NCBI GenBank assembly: GCA_016214035.1
Contig: JACRPF010000014.1
Location: forward strand, 124,001-188,000
DNA length: 64,000 nucleotides
Source: Spirochaetota bacterium
GTDB lineage: Bacteria; Spirochaetota; Brachyspiria; Brachyspirales; JACRPF01
Reading direction: 5' to 3'
The notes beneath the pieces were generated by a model, which had not been told where the DNA came from, did no database searches, and worked only from the letters and a program-made list of their open reading frames with translations. Position numbers and translations under genes: made by a program. Shown piece by piece: positions 17,319 to 25,617 of this stretch (position 1 is the first letter of the stretch; each line of letters starts with the position of its first letter).

Positions 17319-18164
17319 ATGAAGAAAAAACTACCACTATCGGATACGCGCGGCGGGTATCCGCAGTCATTGACGCTGCAATCCATTGCATACAAAGAAC
17401 AGGGCTTGAAATATCATGTCGGTCTGCATACGCAAAAGGAATGGCAGTGGTATTGTGTCGTGTACGGCAGTGTTTCCATGACACATAACGGGAACGTTCA
17501 CCGCCTTACTCCGGGCACATCCATACTCATCCCGCCGGGAGACGAGCGTTCACCGCAATGTGCGGGCAAAGCGCCGGGATATATCGTTGCGCAGTTTATT
17601 AACCGGTCATGTGCACTGGAATCGATATCGGGAACGCGTTCTGCGATCACGTCCGATTTATTGCCGGAGCTGCATGCGCTTGTGGATGAATTGAAAAACC
17701 CGTCGCGCGTCAATTCATCCGAGCTGGTGCTGGCGCTGTTCAGCAGGATTATCATCGGGCAGGAACGGAACACCGCCGGCGGTGTTGTGCGGCAGAAAGT
17801 GAAAACATCCGGCATTAATCCTAAGCGGAAAGAGGATATTGCGGCACGGATAGATCATTTCCTTGAAACGCGCATGCACACCAAGGTGGACCGCAATGAG
17901 ATAGCCGCGGCATTCGGTATATCGCCGACACATTGCGCGCGGCTGTACCGGGAGACTCGCGGCATCACGCTGCATGAACGGCTGACCGCGCTGCGTATCG
18001 CCGAGGCGAAGCATCTCTTGCTCATGAGTACGCAGTCAATCTCGGATATAGCATTTGAGATAGGATTCGATTCGATCAGCCACTTTACGCGATTATTCCG
18101 TGCGGAGGTCGGCGCTTCTCCGTCTGATTACCGGCGCAGCGGCGGCCATGTGTACGGCGGTTGA
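17319..18164 (+). CDS. AraC family regulator
   Basis: 281 residues from the ATG at 17319, 25 bases after the oxidoreductase; a longer in-frame start would lie inside that gene. Residues 20-100 are an AraC-type cupin (LKYHVGLHTQKEWQWYCVVYGSVSM, RLTPGTSILIPPGD). Residues 175-275 hold the DNA-binding domain, with FGISPTHCARLYRETRG and the second helix block ISDIAFEIGFDSISHFTRLFR followed by GASPSDYRR. It is last in the operon and probably its own regulator. Confidence 0.9.
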   Translation: MKKKLPLSDTRGGYPQSLTLQSIAYKEQGLKYHVGLHTQKEWQWYCVVYGSVSMTHNGNVHRLTPGTSILIPPGDERSPQCAGKAPGYIVAQFINRSCALESISGTRSAITSDLLPELHALVDELKNPSRVNSSELVLALFSRIIIGQERNTAGGVVRQKVKTSGINPKRKEDIAARIDHFLETRMHTKVDRNEIAAAFGISPTHCARLYRETRGITLHERLTALRIAEAKHLLLMSTQSISDIAFEIGFDSISHFTRLFRAEVGASPSDYRRSGGHVYGG

Positions 18165-18183
18165 TATTTTCTCGCAAAAATAA

Positions 18184-19032
18184 TCATTTCCCTATAAGGA
18201 AGTACGCGCGCCCTTTTTTAACGATGAATCCGTCCATTTCGAGCGATTTAAGAATGCCGTTGAGCCGTTTTTCTGTTGCGCCTGTCTCGGATAACAAGGC
18301 GCGCAACATCTGTTTCGGTGCTGCAAGAAACAGACGTATTATCTGCCCGCGTATCTGACGGTCGGAGCCTTTAAACGGTTTCTGTTTTGTGTAATGTGCG
18401 CTTTTTCTCGACGGGTTTGCCGTCATCTTTTTCAGATGTGAACCGTAATCCATGAGCGCGGAATACCAGCGCCGCGGATTTTTCCGGTCGAGTGCAGCTT
18501 CGATGAACGGCAGAAGTTCGTCGTCCGGCACGTTTGTCCTGTCGGCGAAAAAATGATGTATGAAAACGCTGCGGATGTTGGTCTCGATGAGTACCGACGG
18601 TTTGTTGAAGGCGAACGCGCACACCGCTTTCGCCGTATACGGGCCGATGCCGGGAAGCGTCATGAGCGTCTCGATGTCGCCGGGGAGTATGCCGCCGAAT
18701 TGTCCGGCAACCGTCTGAGCGAGCCGGTGCAGGCTTACGGCGCGGCGGTTATAGCCCAGCCCCTGCCAGACGGCCAGGCAGTCTGCGAGCGGTGCGCGGG
18801 CGAGTATTTGTATCGTAGGGAACCGGTCCATGAATTCTCGGTATTTTTCGATGACGCGCGGGATCTGCGTCTGTTGGAGCATTATCTCTGAAATGAGTAT
18901 CGGGTAGGGGTCATGCGTATGACGCCAGGGAAGATCGCGCCCATGACGACGGAAGAATGAGTATACCGTTCTTCTGAAACGGGCTATGCGCTCAGTGTTC
19001 GCGGAGAAGTGCGGTGTACGGTCGTGTTTCAA
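18184..19032 (-). CDS. MutY-like HhH-GPD DNA glycosylase lacking the Fe-S cluster
   Basis: 282 residues. MutY features: DLPWRHTHDPYPILISEIMLQQTQI (with the catalytic Glu of SE-MLQQTQ), WQGLGYNRRA, and the helix-hairpin-helix LPGIGPYTAKAVCAFAF. Two departures from E. coli MutY are clear. The segment that normally reads DGNV reads ETNI, placing Glu where the catalytic Asp is expected. The Cys ligands of the 4Fe-4S cluster are absent: the stretch after MDYGSHLKK has none. There is no NUDIX-like C-terminal domain; the last ~60 residues look like a winged helix (MLRALLSETGATEKRLNGIL). It overlaps the CYTH gene by 41 bases; no closer in-frame start exists. Confidence 0.82.
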   Translation of the reverse strand: MKHDRTPHFSANTERIARFRRTVYSFFRRHGRDLPWRHTHDPYPILISEIMLQQTQIPRVIEKYREFMDRFPTIQILARAPLADCLAVWQGLGYNRRAVSLHRLAQTVAGQFGGILPGDIETLMTLPGIGPYTAKAVCAFAFNKPSVLIETNIRSVFIHHFFADRTNVPDDELLPFIEAALDRKNPRRWYSALMDYGSHLKKMTANPSRKSAHYTKQKPFKGSDRQIRGQIIRLFLAAPKQMLRALLSETGATEKRLNGILKSLEMDGFIVKKGRAYFLIGK

Positions 19033-19534
19033 TGTCGGTTTCCGGTATGCCTAATTCGCCGAGTATGGCGCGCAGTTTCAGTATCGTGCTGTCGTCGGGT
19101 TTTTCATCGGCGATGATTTCTATCTCTACAAACCAGCCGAGTCCCTTCACCTCGGAAAGTTCTATCAGCGTATTCTGATACCGGTATGCGCGTCCTTTTT
19201 TTATCTTGGTTACATACGGCTCATACCCGAGGAGCGTTGTGAGCATCGTCAGATACTTACGGGCATCTTTTTTATGGACTTTCATCTCGCGTTCGTCATT
19301 CACCTCAACGCCGTTGAGCATCGCGCGCTGTTTTACCGTGAAAATATGTCCACCGCGGTCCTGACGGATACGCACAAGACTGTCGATCGTATCATCGGAC
19401 GACCGGCGGAAATACATATCTTTTTTATAGTACTTGCGCACGAATTTCGCATTCGACTGCAGATAGTCGCTCACCTGCCCGGGATTCCGGACATGTGCTT
19501 TGATCTCTATTTCAACGGCGCGTGATGTGGCCAT
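18992..19534 (-). CDS. CYTH-domain protein, class IV adenylate cyclase-like
   Basis: 180 residues. The N-terminal EIEIKA is the ExExK metal and phosphate motif of the CYTH tunnel fold, followed by alternating basic and acidic strands (LVRIRQDRGGHIFTVKQ, YRYQNTLIELSEVKGLGWFVEIEI). Members include class IV adenylate cyclase, thiamine-triphosphatase and inorganic triphosphatase. The bacterial class IV cyclase label is likely for this length, but triphosphatase activity cannot be excluded. It starts one base after the ndk stop and overlaps the MutY-like gene, so all three form one operon. Confidence 0.8.
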   Translation of the reverse strand: MATSRAVEIEIKAHVRNPGQVSDYLQSNAKFVRKYYKKDMYFRRSSDDTIDSLVRIRQDRGGHIFTVKQRAMLNGVEVNDEREMKVHKKDARKYLTMLTTLLGYEPYVTKIKKGRAYRYQNTLIELSEVKGLGWFVEIEIIADEKPDDSTILKLRAILGELGIPETDIETRPYTALLREH

Positions 19535-19535
19535 A

Positions 19536-19958
19536 TCAGCGCTGCAGTAGCTCTTCCGGCTTGAAGAAGAACGCTATCTCACGGGCGGCGCTGGCGGCTG
19601 AATCTGATCCATGCACCGCGTTATAGCGGACGCTGGTGGCGAAACGGCGGCGTATCGTGTCCGGTGCGGCGGCGGTGAAATCGGTCTTTCCCATGAGCTC
19701 GCGCCATCGTTCGATCGCATGTTCGCCTTCGAATACGATGAGCATAGAGGGGCCGCTTGTCATGAAAACGATGAGCGGCTCATAGAATTCCTTGCCTTTA
19801 TGTTCGGCATAGAATCCTTCAGCGGCTCTGCTGTCAAGCCGTGTGGTCCTGGATGCAATGATCGACAGCCCGTTCGCTTCGGCATGACTGATGATTTTAC
19901 CCACCACGTTCATGCGGAAAGCATCAGGTTTTATAATAGCAAATGTTCTTTCATTCAT
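19536..19958 (-). CDS. ndk: nucleoside diphosphate kinase
   Basis: 140 residues, the usual length. It moves the gamma phosphate of ATP to other NDPs. Seen are the start ERTFAIIKPDA, the catalytic His in RYNAVHGSDS (near residue 116), and the C-terminal EIAFFFKPEEL. AAAGGAA precedes the ATG. It is first in the ndk-CYTH-MutY operon. Confidence 0.96.
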   Translation of the reverse strand: MNERTFAIIKPDAFRMNVVGKIISHAEANGLSIIASRTTRLDSRAAEGFYAEHKGKEFYEPLIVFMTSGPSMLIVFEGEHAIERWRELMGKTDFTAAAPDTIRRRFATSVRYNAVHGSDSAASAAREIAFFFKPEELLQR

Positions 19959-19976
19959 GGAAATTCCTTTAAAAAG

Positions 19977-20004
19977 ATTATATAGTATATATGTGTTATC
20001 GCAA
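19977..20004 (-). promoter_or_regulatory. promoter of ndk operon
   Basis: On the minus strand TTGCGA (19999-20004), 16-base spacer, TATAAT (19977-19982). The leader to the ATG is about 15-20 bases and holds the ribosome-binding site. Confidence 0.65.
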
Positions 20005-20091
20005 ATAGTGATTGGTTCAGTAAATTCGCTGTTTTGAGGCGGTATTTAACCTTTATGCGCCATTTCGGTTATTACCCACAAAGGAGTTTTC

Positions 20092-20682
20092 ATGGCTGAT
20101 GCTGATATTGAAACAACCGTACCGACATCGGTTGAACCGACGGATCAGGAACTCATAGCCCGATATAAAGCCGGCGATGATGCAGCTGCCGATACACTGC
20201 TCGGCAGATATAAAGATTATATTTACCGTCTTTGTTACCGTTTTATGCAGAACTATGAGGACGCGATGGACCTCATGCAGGATGTGCTCATCCGTGTGCT
20301 GCGGGCGCTTCCGCGTTATGAAGACAGAAATTATCTCAAGGGATGGCTGTATCGCATTGCATCCAACACGGCGATAAATATGCGCAAATCGAATGCGCGG
20401 CGGGCATTCCCCGATGATACCATATATCAGACGGCGCGGGACGATAAAAGCGATACCGCAAAGGTATTGGAGGACAGCTTTGTACGTGAGAAGATACATG
20501 AGGCGGCTCTCAAATTGAGCGGTAAACAGCGGGATGTTTTCATGCTCCGTTATTATGAAATGCTGCCGTATGCGGAAGTCGCGAAAATACTATCGATATC
20601 GGCAAATTCCGCCAAAAGTAACTACTTCTATGCGTTACAAAAGATGAAAACATACCTCGAGCAGGCGGGGGTAACATTATGA
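20092..20682 (+). CDS. ECF-type RNA polymerase sigma factor
   Basis: 196 residues. Region 2 spans about 30-100 (LLGRYKDYIYRLCYRFM, then EDAMDLMQDVLIRVLRALPRY and GWLYRIASNTAIN). Region 4 spans about 135-190 (LSGKQRDVFMLRYYEMLPYAEVAKILSI, then SNYFYALQKMKTYL). AAAGGAG precedes the ATG. The stop codon overlaps the next start as ATGA, so the downstream one-TM protein is translationally coupled and is the natural candidate for its anti-sigma factor. Confidence 0.94.
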   Translation: MADADIETTVPTSVEPTDQELIARYKAGDDAAADTLLGRYKDYIYRLCYRFMQNYEDAMDLMQDVLIRVLRALPRYEDRNYLKGWLYRIASNTAINMRKSNARRAFPDDTIYQTARDDKSDTAKVLEDSFVREKIHEAALKLSGKQRDVFMLRYYEMLPYAEVAKILSISANSAKSNYFYALQKMKTYLEQAGVTL

Positions 20683-21011
20683 AACTCATTGAACTCTTTC
20701 AGCAAAAATTGGAAAAACACCGTGAAAACGGGATAACACCGGGTTTAAGCGGTAATGACTGGACAAGGCTGCTATCACTGGCACATAACCGCTCCATTAT
20801 CCCCCCGTCGCGGCCGATGATGACGCTCCTGTCGTCGGTTTGGACAAGTGCATTGCTTGCTGCGGCCATCGGTATCGCCGCCATAGGCATAGCAATGACG
20901 CTGCCGAAAGCTCCGAAAGCGGCAGAGGAAAAACCAAAATATGAATCACTCAACCCGGATATGCCGAACCGCTCGAACATCCGGAATGTGGATGCGGCTG
21001 GACCGCTCTAG
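20679..21011 (+). CDS. small single-TM protein, candidate anti-sigma factor
   Basis: 110 residues, not recognisable as a known family. About 45 cytoplasmic residues are followed by one strong membrane helix (near 49-71, SSVWTSALLAAAIGIAAIGIA) and a short polar outer tail of about 40 residues with a KAPKAAEEKPK stretch. There is no zinc-binding HxxxCxxC, so it is not a ZAS-type anti-sigma factor. The 4-base overlap with the ECF sigma gene suggests that it holds or modulates that sigma factor at the membrane; this rests on position only. Confidence 0.6.
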   Translation: MKLIELFQQKLEKHRENGITPGLSGNDWTRLLSLAHNRSIIPPSRPMMTLLSSVWTSALLAAAIGIAAIGIAMTLPKAPKAAEEKPKYESLNPDMPNRSNIRNVDAAGPL

Positions 21012-21090
21012 GTGTACGGCGTTTTTTCAACTGTAGTTTTTCACCGTAGATGCCGAAAATAGAAAGGTATTCCAAAATAAGGAACAAACG

Positions 21091-21471
21091 GTGAAAGATA
21101 ATCTGCCCGTAGTACTGGCCATTGATGACGAACATACAATACGCGATCTGATCAAGTATACGCTTGAGCCGGAGAATATGATTGTGGTGACCGCCGATAA
21201 CGGCAGGGCGGGATTGCGTGTACTCGAGACCGAACCGGTTGACGTTATCATAACCGATCTGCTCATGCCGCTCATGACGGGTCTTGAGTTCCTCCGTGAA
21301 ATAAAAAAAAGAAAGACGGCCATACCGGTGATCATAATCACCGCATACGGCAATATTGAAATGGCGAAACAGATTCTATCCGAGGGTGTTTTCAAACTAC
21401 TTGAAAAACCCCTCGATTTTGACGTGCTCGTACCTATTGTCAAAGACGCGTTGAAACAGAAGAAACGCTGA
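21091..21471 (+). CDS. stand-alone CheY-like receiver protein
   Basis: 126 residues, one receiver domain and no output domain. It starts with GTG after AAGGAA. The acidic pocket is IDDEH, the phosphoacceptor Asp is in VDVIITDLLMP, the switch Thr in IIITAYG and the Lys in LLEKPLD. It follows the ECF sigma pair by 80 bases and may be part of the same transcript. No histidine kinase is adjacent. Confidence 0.9.
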   Translation: MKDNLPVVLAIDDEHTIRDLIKYTLEPENMIVVTADNGRAGLRVLETEPVDVIITDLLMPLMTGLEFLREIKKRKTAIPVIIITAYGNIEMAKQILSEGVFKLLEKPLDFDVLVPIVKDALKQKKR

Positions 21472-21482
21472 CGCAAAGCACG

Positions 21483-21917
21483 TTACTTATTATCAATAGT
21501 TCCATCAGACATCATTTTACGATACGACGCCGTCTGTTCTGCGGTCAATGTACGCATTCGTGTGAGGAATATCGTCACAACGGCTGCTATGCAGAACAGT
21601 ACCGCGCGTAGTGCCGTATGCTGAACGGCAAAAATAGCAGAGCATGATATCGTCAGCCACAGAAGCGTAATGGCGATGACTTTTGCGTGCAGCGGAACGG
21701 CGCGAAATGTCCGGTAATAGTGAATATATCGCCCGAACACCGGATGAGCGATAAGCCATCGATAGAGCCGCTGTGAGCTTCTTACAAAGCAGGCTGCGGC
21801 AAGCAGGAAAAACGGTGTTGACGGCAGGAGCGGCAGCACGATTCCCATGATGCCGAGCATAAGGAAAAGACATCCCGCGATGACGAGCAGTAGTCGCATG
21901 AGTTTCGTTTTTGCCAT
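21483..21917 (-). CDS. DUF454 (YbaN-like) inner-membrane protein
   Basis: 144 residues. Family block GCLFLMLGIMGIVLPLLPSTPFFLLAAACFVRSS is followed by HPVFGRYIHYYRTFRAVPLHAKVIAI and two more membrane helices, as in E. coli YbaN. The function of the family is not known. The ATG lies 6 bases after a TATAAT box. Confidence 0.9.
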   Translation of the reverse strand: MAKTKLMRLLLVIAGCLFLMLGIMGIVLPLLPSTPFFLLAAACFVRSSQRLYRWLIAHPVFGRYIHYYRTFRAVPLHAKVIAITLLWLTISCSAIFAVQHTALRAVLFCIAAVVTIFLTRMRTLTAEQTASYRKMMSDGTIDNK

Positions 21918-21923
21918 ATGATG

Positions 21924-21951
21924 ATTATACTAAAATATAACCAGGAGACAA
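21924..21951 (-). promoter_or_regulatory. promoter predicted to make leaderless DUF454 mRNA
   Basis: On the minus strand TTGTCT (21946-21951), 16-base spacer, TATAAT (21924-21929), six bases CATCAT, then the ATG at 21917. No Shine-Dalgarno sequence. Confidence 0.6.
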
Positions 21952-21957
21952 TAGCGG

Positions 21958-21987
21958 TTAGCAAAAATGAAAATAGTACGGTATACT
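21958..21987 (+). promoter_or_regulatory. promoter predicted to make leaderless mutase-like mRNA
   Basis: TATACT (21982-21987) ends 7 bases before the ATG at 21995. The -35 candidate TTAGCA (21958-21963, 18-base spacer) is weak. It is back to back with the DUF454 promoter. Confidence 0.45.
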
Positions 21988-21994
21988 GAACGAT

Positions 21995-22918
21995 ATGAGT
22001 CAACGCGGGCTGAAGAATAAATTACTGCTGCTGTTCATCGACGGTATCGGGCTTGGTTCCGATGATCCCGCGGTGAATCCGCTTGTCGCCGATCCTGATC
22101 CGCTGTTTTCGGGTCTCATGGACGGCACGCGGCTTACGTCGACACGGTGCGTGCGGCGATTCACCAACGGCGCACTGGTCCCCGTTGATGCGAATCTCGG
22201 CGTACCGGGGCTGCCGCAGTCGGCAACAGGACAAACGGCGATATTCACCGGAGTGAATGCCGCAAAGATTATCGGGAGACATCTGCACGCGTTTCCGAGC
22301 AACAGACTCGTGGCGTTAATCAAAGAAAAAAGTCTCATGAAAGCGCTTAAAGACCGGGAAGTGAGCGTCACCGGCGCCAATATGTATTCAAAGGAATTCT
22401 TTGAAAAGCGGAGGTTGATGAAACGCAACATGTTTCCGGTATCAACGCTTACCATACAGGCATCCGGTGAGGCGTGCCGTGATATCAAGGACTATCCCCG
22501 GATACCTGCGGTGAATATGGACCTCACCAACACCGTGATCCGCTCGCGCGGGTATGATATTCCAATCATAACGCCGGAAGACGCCGCGGTGAATTGCGGG
22601 CGAATCATTGACTCATATGATTTTGTGTTCTTCGAATATTTTCTGACCGATGTCTTCGGACATAAAAAGCATGCCGGGAAGCTTACGCAATGTGTTTCAG
22701 ATCTCAATCGCTTTGCAGCCGCGCTTTGGAATATGCGGCAGGCCTCCATAGTTATCGTCAGCGACCACGGTAATGCAGAGGATATACGTACACCGAGCCA
22801 CACAAGAAACAAGGTGCCGCTTATCATCCTTTCACGGGACAAAAAAGTCATCCGGCGCTTCTGCCGTGTCCGTACACTCACTGATATCTATAGCGCGGTC
22901 CTGGATTTCTATCGATAA
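21995..22918 (+). CDS. phosphoglycerate-mutase/alkaline-phosphatase-superfamily metalloenzyme
   Basis: 307 residues. Metal-site blocks are LLLFIDGIGLG at the N-terminus, LPQSATGQTAIFTGVNA (nucleophile Thr or Ser in TGQT), FFEYFLTDVFGHK and VIVSDHGNAEDIRTPSHTRNKVP near the C-terminus. These match the metal core of cofactor-independent phosphoglycerate mutase, phosphopentomutase and related enzymes, but at this length the protein lacks the large insert domain of GpmI. It is probably a cytoplasmic phosphatase or phosphomutase; the substrate is unknown. Confidence 0.8.
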   Translation: MSQRGLKNKLLLLFIDGIGLGSDDPAVNPLVADPDPLFSGLMDGTRLTSTRCVRRFTNGALVPVDANLGVPGLPQSATGQTAIFTGVNAAKIIGRHLHAFPSNRLVALIKEKSLMKALKDREVSVTGANMYSKEFFEKRRLMKRNMFPVSTLTIQASGEACRDIKDYPRIPAVNMDLTNTVIRSRGYDIPIITPEDAAVNCGRIIDSYDFVFFEYFLTDVFGHKKHAGKLTQCVSDLNRFAAALWNMRQASIVIVSDHGNAEDIRTPSHTRNKVPLIILSRDKKVIRRFCRVRTLTDIYSAVLDFYR

Positions 22919-22948
22919 CTATTATAGTGCTGCCGAGTTCGTATATCT

Positions 22949-25426
22949 TCAGCAGTGCGCTTGTGCAAATGCGAGAAACTTATCGTGCGGAAGCGCGGGA
23001 CTGTACAGATATCCCTGAATGATGCCGCAGCTGTTGCTATGAAGGAATGTGCACTGTTCCTTGGTCTCAACGCCTTCGGCTATGACGGTGAGGCCGAATT
23101 CGTGAGCCATGGAAATGATAGCCTTAACCAGGGCGGTATTTTCACGGTCGATTGGTATGCCTTCGATGAAGGAACGGTCTATTTTAAGCGTGGTTATGGG
23201 GAACCGTTTCAGATAACTCAGCGATGAATAACCCGTGCCGAAATCATCAATTGAGAACGATATGCCTTTTGACCGTATTGTGTTCAGTATGGCTATCGCG
23301 CCGTCAACGTCATCCACCAGCGCGCTTTCGGTTATTTCCAGATGCAATTGATGCACATCGATGCCGCTCGCCGCGAGAGCTTTATCAATGGTGTCTACGA
23401 GCGCTTTATCCCTGAACTGGCGAACAGATAGATTCACCGCGATTGACAGCCGTTCAAATCCGGCATTGGCAAGCCGTTTCAGATCGCCGCAGGCGGTTTC
23501 CAGCACCCATTTGCCGATGGGGATAATAAGCCCGGTCTCTTCGGCAACGGGGATGAACTCATCGGGCGGGATGAACCCGCGTTCGGGATGTTTCCAGCGA
23601 ATCAGCGCTTCGGCGCCGACGATGCGTCCGTTCTGGTCTATTTGCGGCTGATAATATACCTGGAATTCCTTGCGGTCTATGGCAACGCGCATCTGTTCGA
23701 TGAGCTTCAGTTTATCAAATGCCTTTGTCTGCATATCCGCGGTGAAAAACAGGAACCGGTTCCTTTCTTTCTTGGCTTCAAACAGCGCCTCATCGGCGTT
23801 ACGGAAAAGTGATTCCGCATCCTCGCCGTCGCGCGGGTATATCGCGATGCCGACGCTGGTCCCGGTGTGGATAGTGCTGCCGTTCATCACAAACGGTACC
23901 GCAAGTTCGTCGATTATTTTCTGGGTGACTATTCCCGCATGTGTCTCAGACATCATATTGGTGAGGAGCACCGCGAACTCGTCGCCGCCCACACGGAACA
24001 CATAATCGCTTGACCTGACGCAGCGCTGTATTGTCTGAGCTGTGCGGATGAGCACCGCATCGGCTATGGTATGTCCGAGCATGTCGTTGATATTCTTGAA
24101 ACTGTCAAGGTCGAGGATAAGGAGGCCCCAGCTGCTGACTCGATGCGCACGTTTTTCCTGTACGATGATATCGTCTATTTTCTGGTACAATGACTTGCGG
24201 TTGAATAAGCCCGTGAGCGCATCGTGATATGCGAGATACGTTAGATTGTCGTTCGCCTGTTTTGCATCGGTGATGTCCTCTGAAATACGCACCAGCCGGT
24301 TCGTTTCCCTGCCGTCGCTGAACACGGGTGCAATCCGTTCACGTATCCAGCGAGTCTCGCCGTCGGAACGCTGCATACGGTACTCTATTTCCATCGGGTC
24401 TGTGTGTCTGCTGTTGAATACCGCAGCCTCGACACGCGGTCTGTCGTCGCTGTGAATGGTTTCAATCCAGGTGTCAAGTGACGTATACAGCGCTTCATGG
24501 CGCTTGCCCCAGATGCGTTCATATGCCTGGTTCACGTACAGCAGTTTTCTGGCGTTCAGATCCACCAGCCAGAACACTTCATTAATGGATGACGCTATCT
24601 GCAGGAACTTTTCTTCGCTTGAATTGAATGCGGCATATGCGTTCTCAACGTCTTTTGCCTCATCGGCAAAACGGCGCGCGGTGCTTGCCATGGTGAGCAG
24701 AATAAAAACGGTCAGTCCTATCGTGAAGCGCGAATAATCAAGTTCGGGCATGGGCGTTATGTGTATGCGCGTGTAGATGTGAATAGTATCATCGGCAGCC
24801 GCATAAATAGCAATAAAAAGACCGGCGAGGATAAGCCCGAGATATTTTGCGCTTCGTTTCCGTATCATTTCCAGAATGATGACAGTGAATGCGTATATGA
24901 TCTCGACAGCGAGAAGAATATCTCTGATTGAATAGAAAATACCCTGTTTACCGCGTCCGTAGGCGGATTCACGCAGAAGCCAGTCATCCTGCGGAGAAGT
25001 CTGCGAAATGAACAGGTCGGGGGCAAGTATGGCGATTACCGTGATACCGCAGGAAATTATCAGTCCGCCTAGTGCGATACGTGCATTCAAACGTTTCCAT
25101 GACGGGGTTAAATCAAGGAGATAAGTGAGGAATAACGGCAATCCGAAAAGAAAATAAGCGCCGCACAACTGTTCCGTACGGTGGAATTGCCGTGAAATTG
25201 AGATATTGTGCTGCATGCCGCCGAAAATATCAGTAATGATACCGCTGCCGACAAAACCGAAAGCAAAAAGCGCCAGTAAAATCATTGCGAGATAGAGCCG
25301 CTGATGCCAGCGGGTGTATATAAAAAGGAACACCACAACGCCTGAAAATATGGCGCCGAGTGAAAATAACGGCGTAATAACTTCAAAGAAATTCAGCGGT
25401 GTCTGAAACAGCGATGCCGGTGACAT
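22949..25426 (-). CDS. 7TM-PAS-GGDEF-EAL cyclic-di-GMP signalling protein
   Basis: 825 residues from the ATG at 25426 with GGAAG upstream (a GTG two codons earlier is possible). Residues 1-245 contain about seven membrane helices, a sensor like the 7TM N-termini of histidine kinases. A PAS domain spans about 275-390 (NEVFWLVDLNARKLLYVNQAYERIWG, IHSDDRP). The GGDEF domain (about 395-555) has an intact RVGGDEF, and the EAL domain (about 575-820) has intact GAEALIRWKHP and DDFGTGYSSL. Both synthesis and breakdown of c-di-GMP are therefore possible. The PilZ protein at 4.9 kb is a possible receptor. Confidence 0.93.
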   Translation of the reverse strand: MSPASLFQTPLNFFEVITPLFSLGAIFSGVVVFLFIYTRWHQRLYLAMILLALFAFGFVGSGIITDIFGGMQHNISISRQFHRTEQLCGAYFLFGLPLFLTYLLDLTPSWKRLNARIALGGLIISCGITVIAILAPDLFISQTSPQDDWLLRESAYGRGKQGIFYSIRDILLAVEIIYAFTVIILEMIRKRSAKYLGLILAGLFIAIYAAADDTIHIYTRIHITPMPELDYSRFTIGLTVFILLTMASTARRFADEAKDVENAYAAFNSSEEKFLQIASSINEVFWLVDLNARKLLYVNQAYERIWGKRHEALYTSLDTWIETIHSDDRPRVEAAVFNSRHTDPMEIEYRMQRSDGETRWIRERIAPVFSDGRETNRLVRISEDITDAKQANDNLTYLAYHDALTGLFNRKSLYQKIDDIIVQEKRAHRVSSWGLLILDLDSFKNINDMLGHTIADAVLIRTAQTIQRCVRSSDYVFRVGGDEFAVLLTNMMSETHAGIVTQKIIDELAVPFVMNGSTIHTGTSVGIAIYPRDGEDAESLFRNADEALFEAKKERNRFLFFTADMQTKAFDKLKLIEQMRVAIDRKEFQVYYQPQIDQNGRIVGAEALIRWKHPERGFIPPDEFIPVAEETGLIIPIGKWVLETACGDLKRLANAGFERLSIAVNLSVRQFRDKALVDTIDKALAASGIDVHQLHLEITESALVDDVDGAIAILNTIRSKGISFSIDDFGTGYSSLSYLKRFPITTLKIDRSFIEGIPIDRENTALVKAIISMAHEFGLTVIAEGVETKEQCTFLHSNSCGIIQGYLYSPALPHDKFLAFAQAHC

Positions 25427-25489
25427 GCTCACTCACTTCCGCGTGGAAACGCGATTGAATACTTCAAACATCGGCGCAGCTACCTATAA

Positions 25490-25518
25490 ACTATAGCTAT
25501 AACGGCGTAAAAAAGCAA
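25490..25518 (-). promoter_or_regulatory. promoter of the GGDEF-EAL gene
   Basis: On the minus strand TTGCTT (25513-25518), 17-base spacer, TATAGT (25490-25495), about 60 bases before the ATG. Confidence 0.5.
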
Positions 25519-25617
25519 CTTTCCAGTATAACATACGACAATGACTTTTGTGAACGGTTTTCATGAAAAAGCGTATATTCTATTGTAAAGATTGTCACCG
25601 GATGTAACTATGCGATT

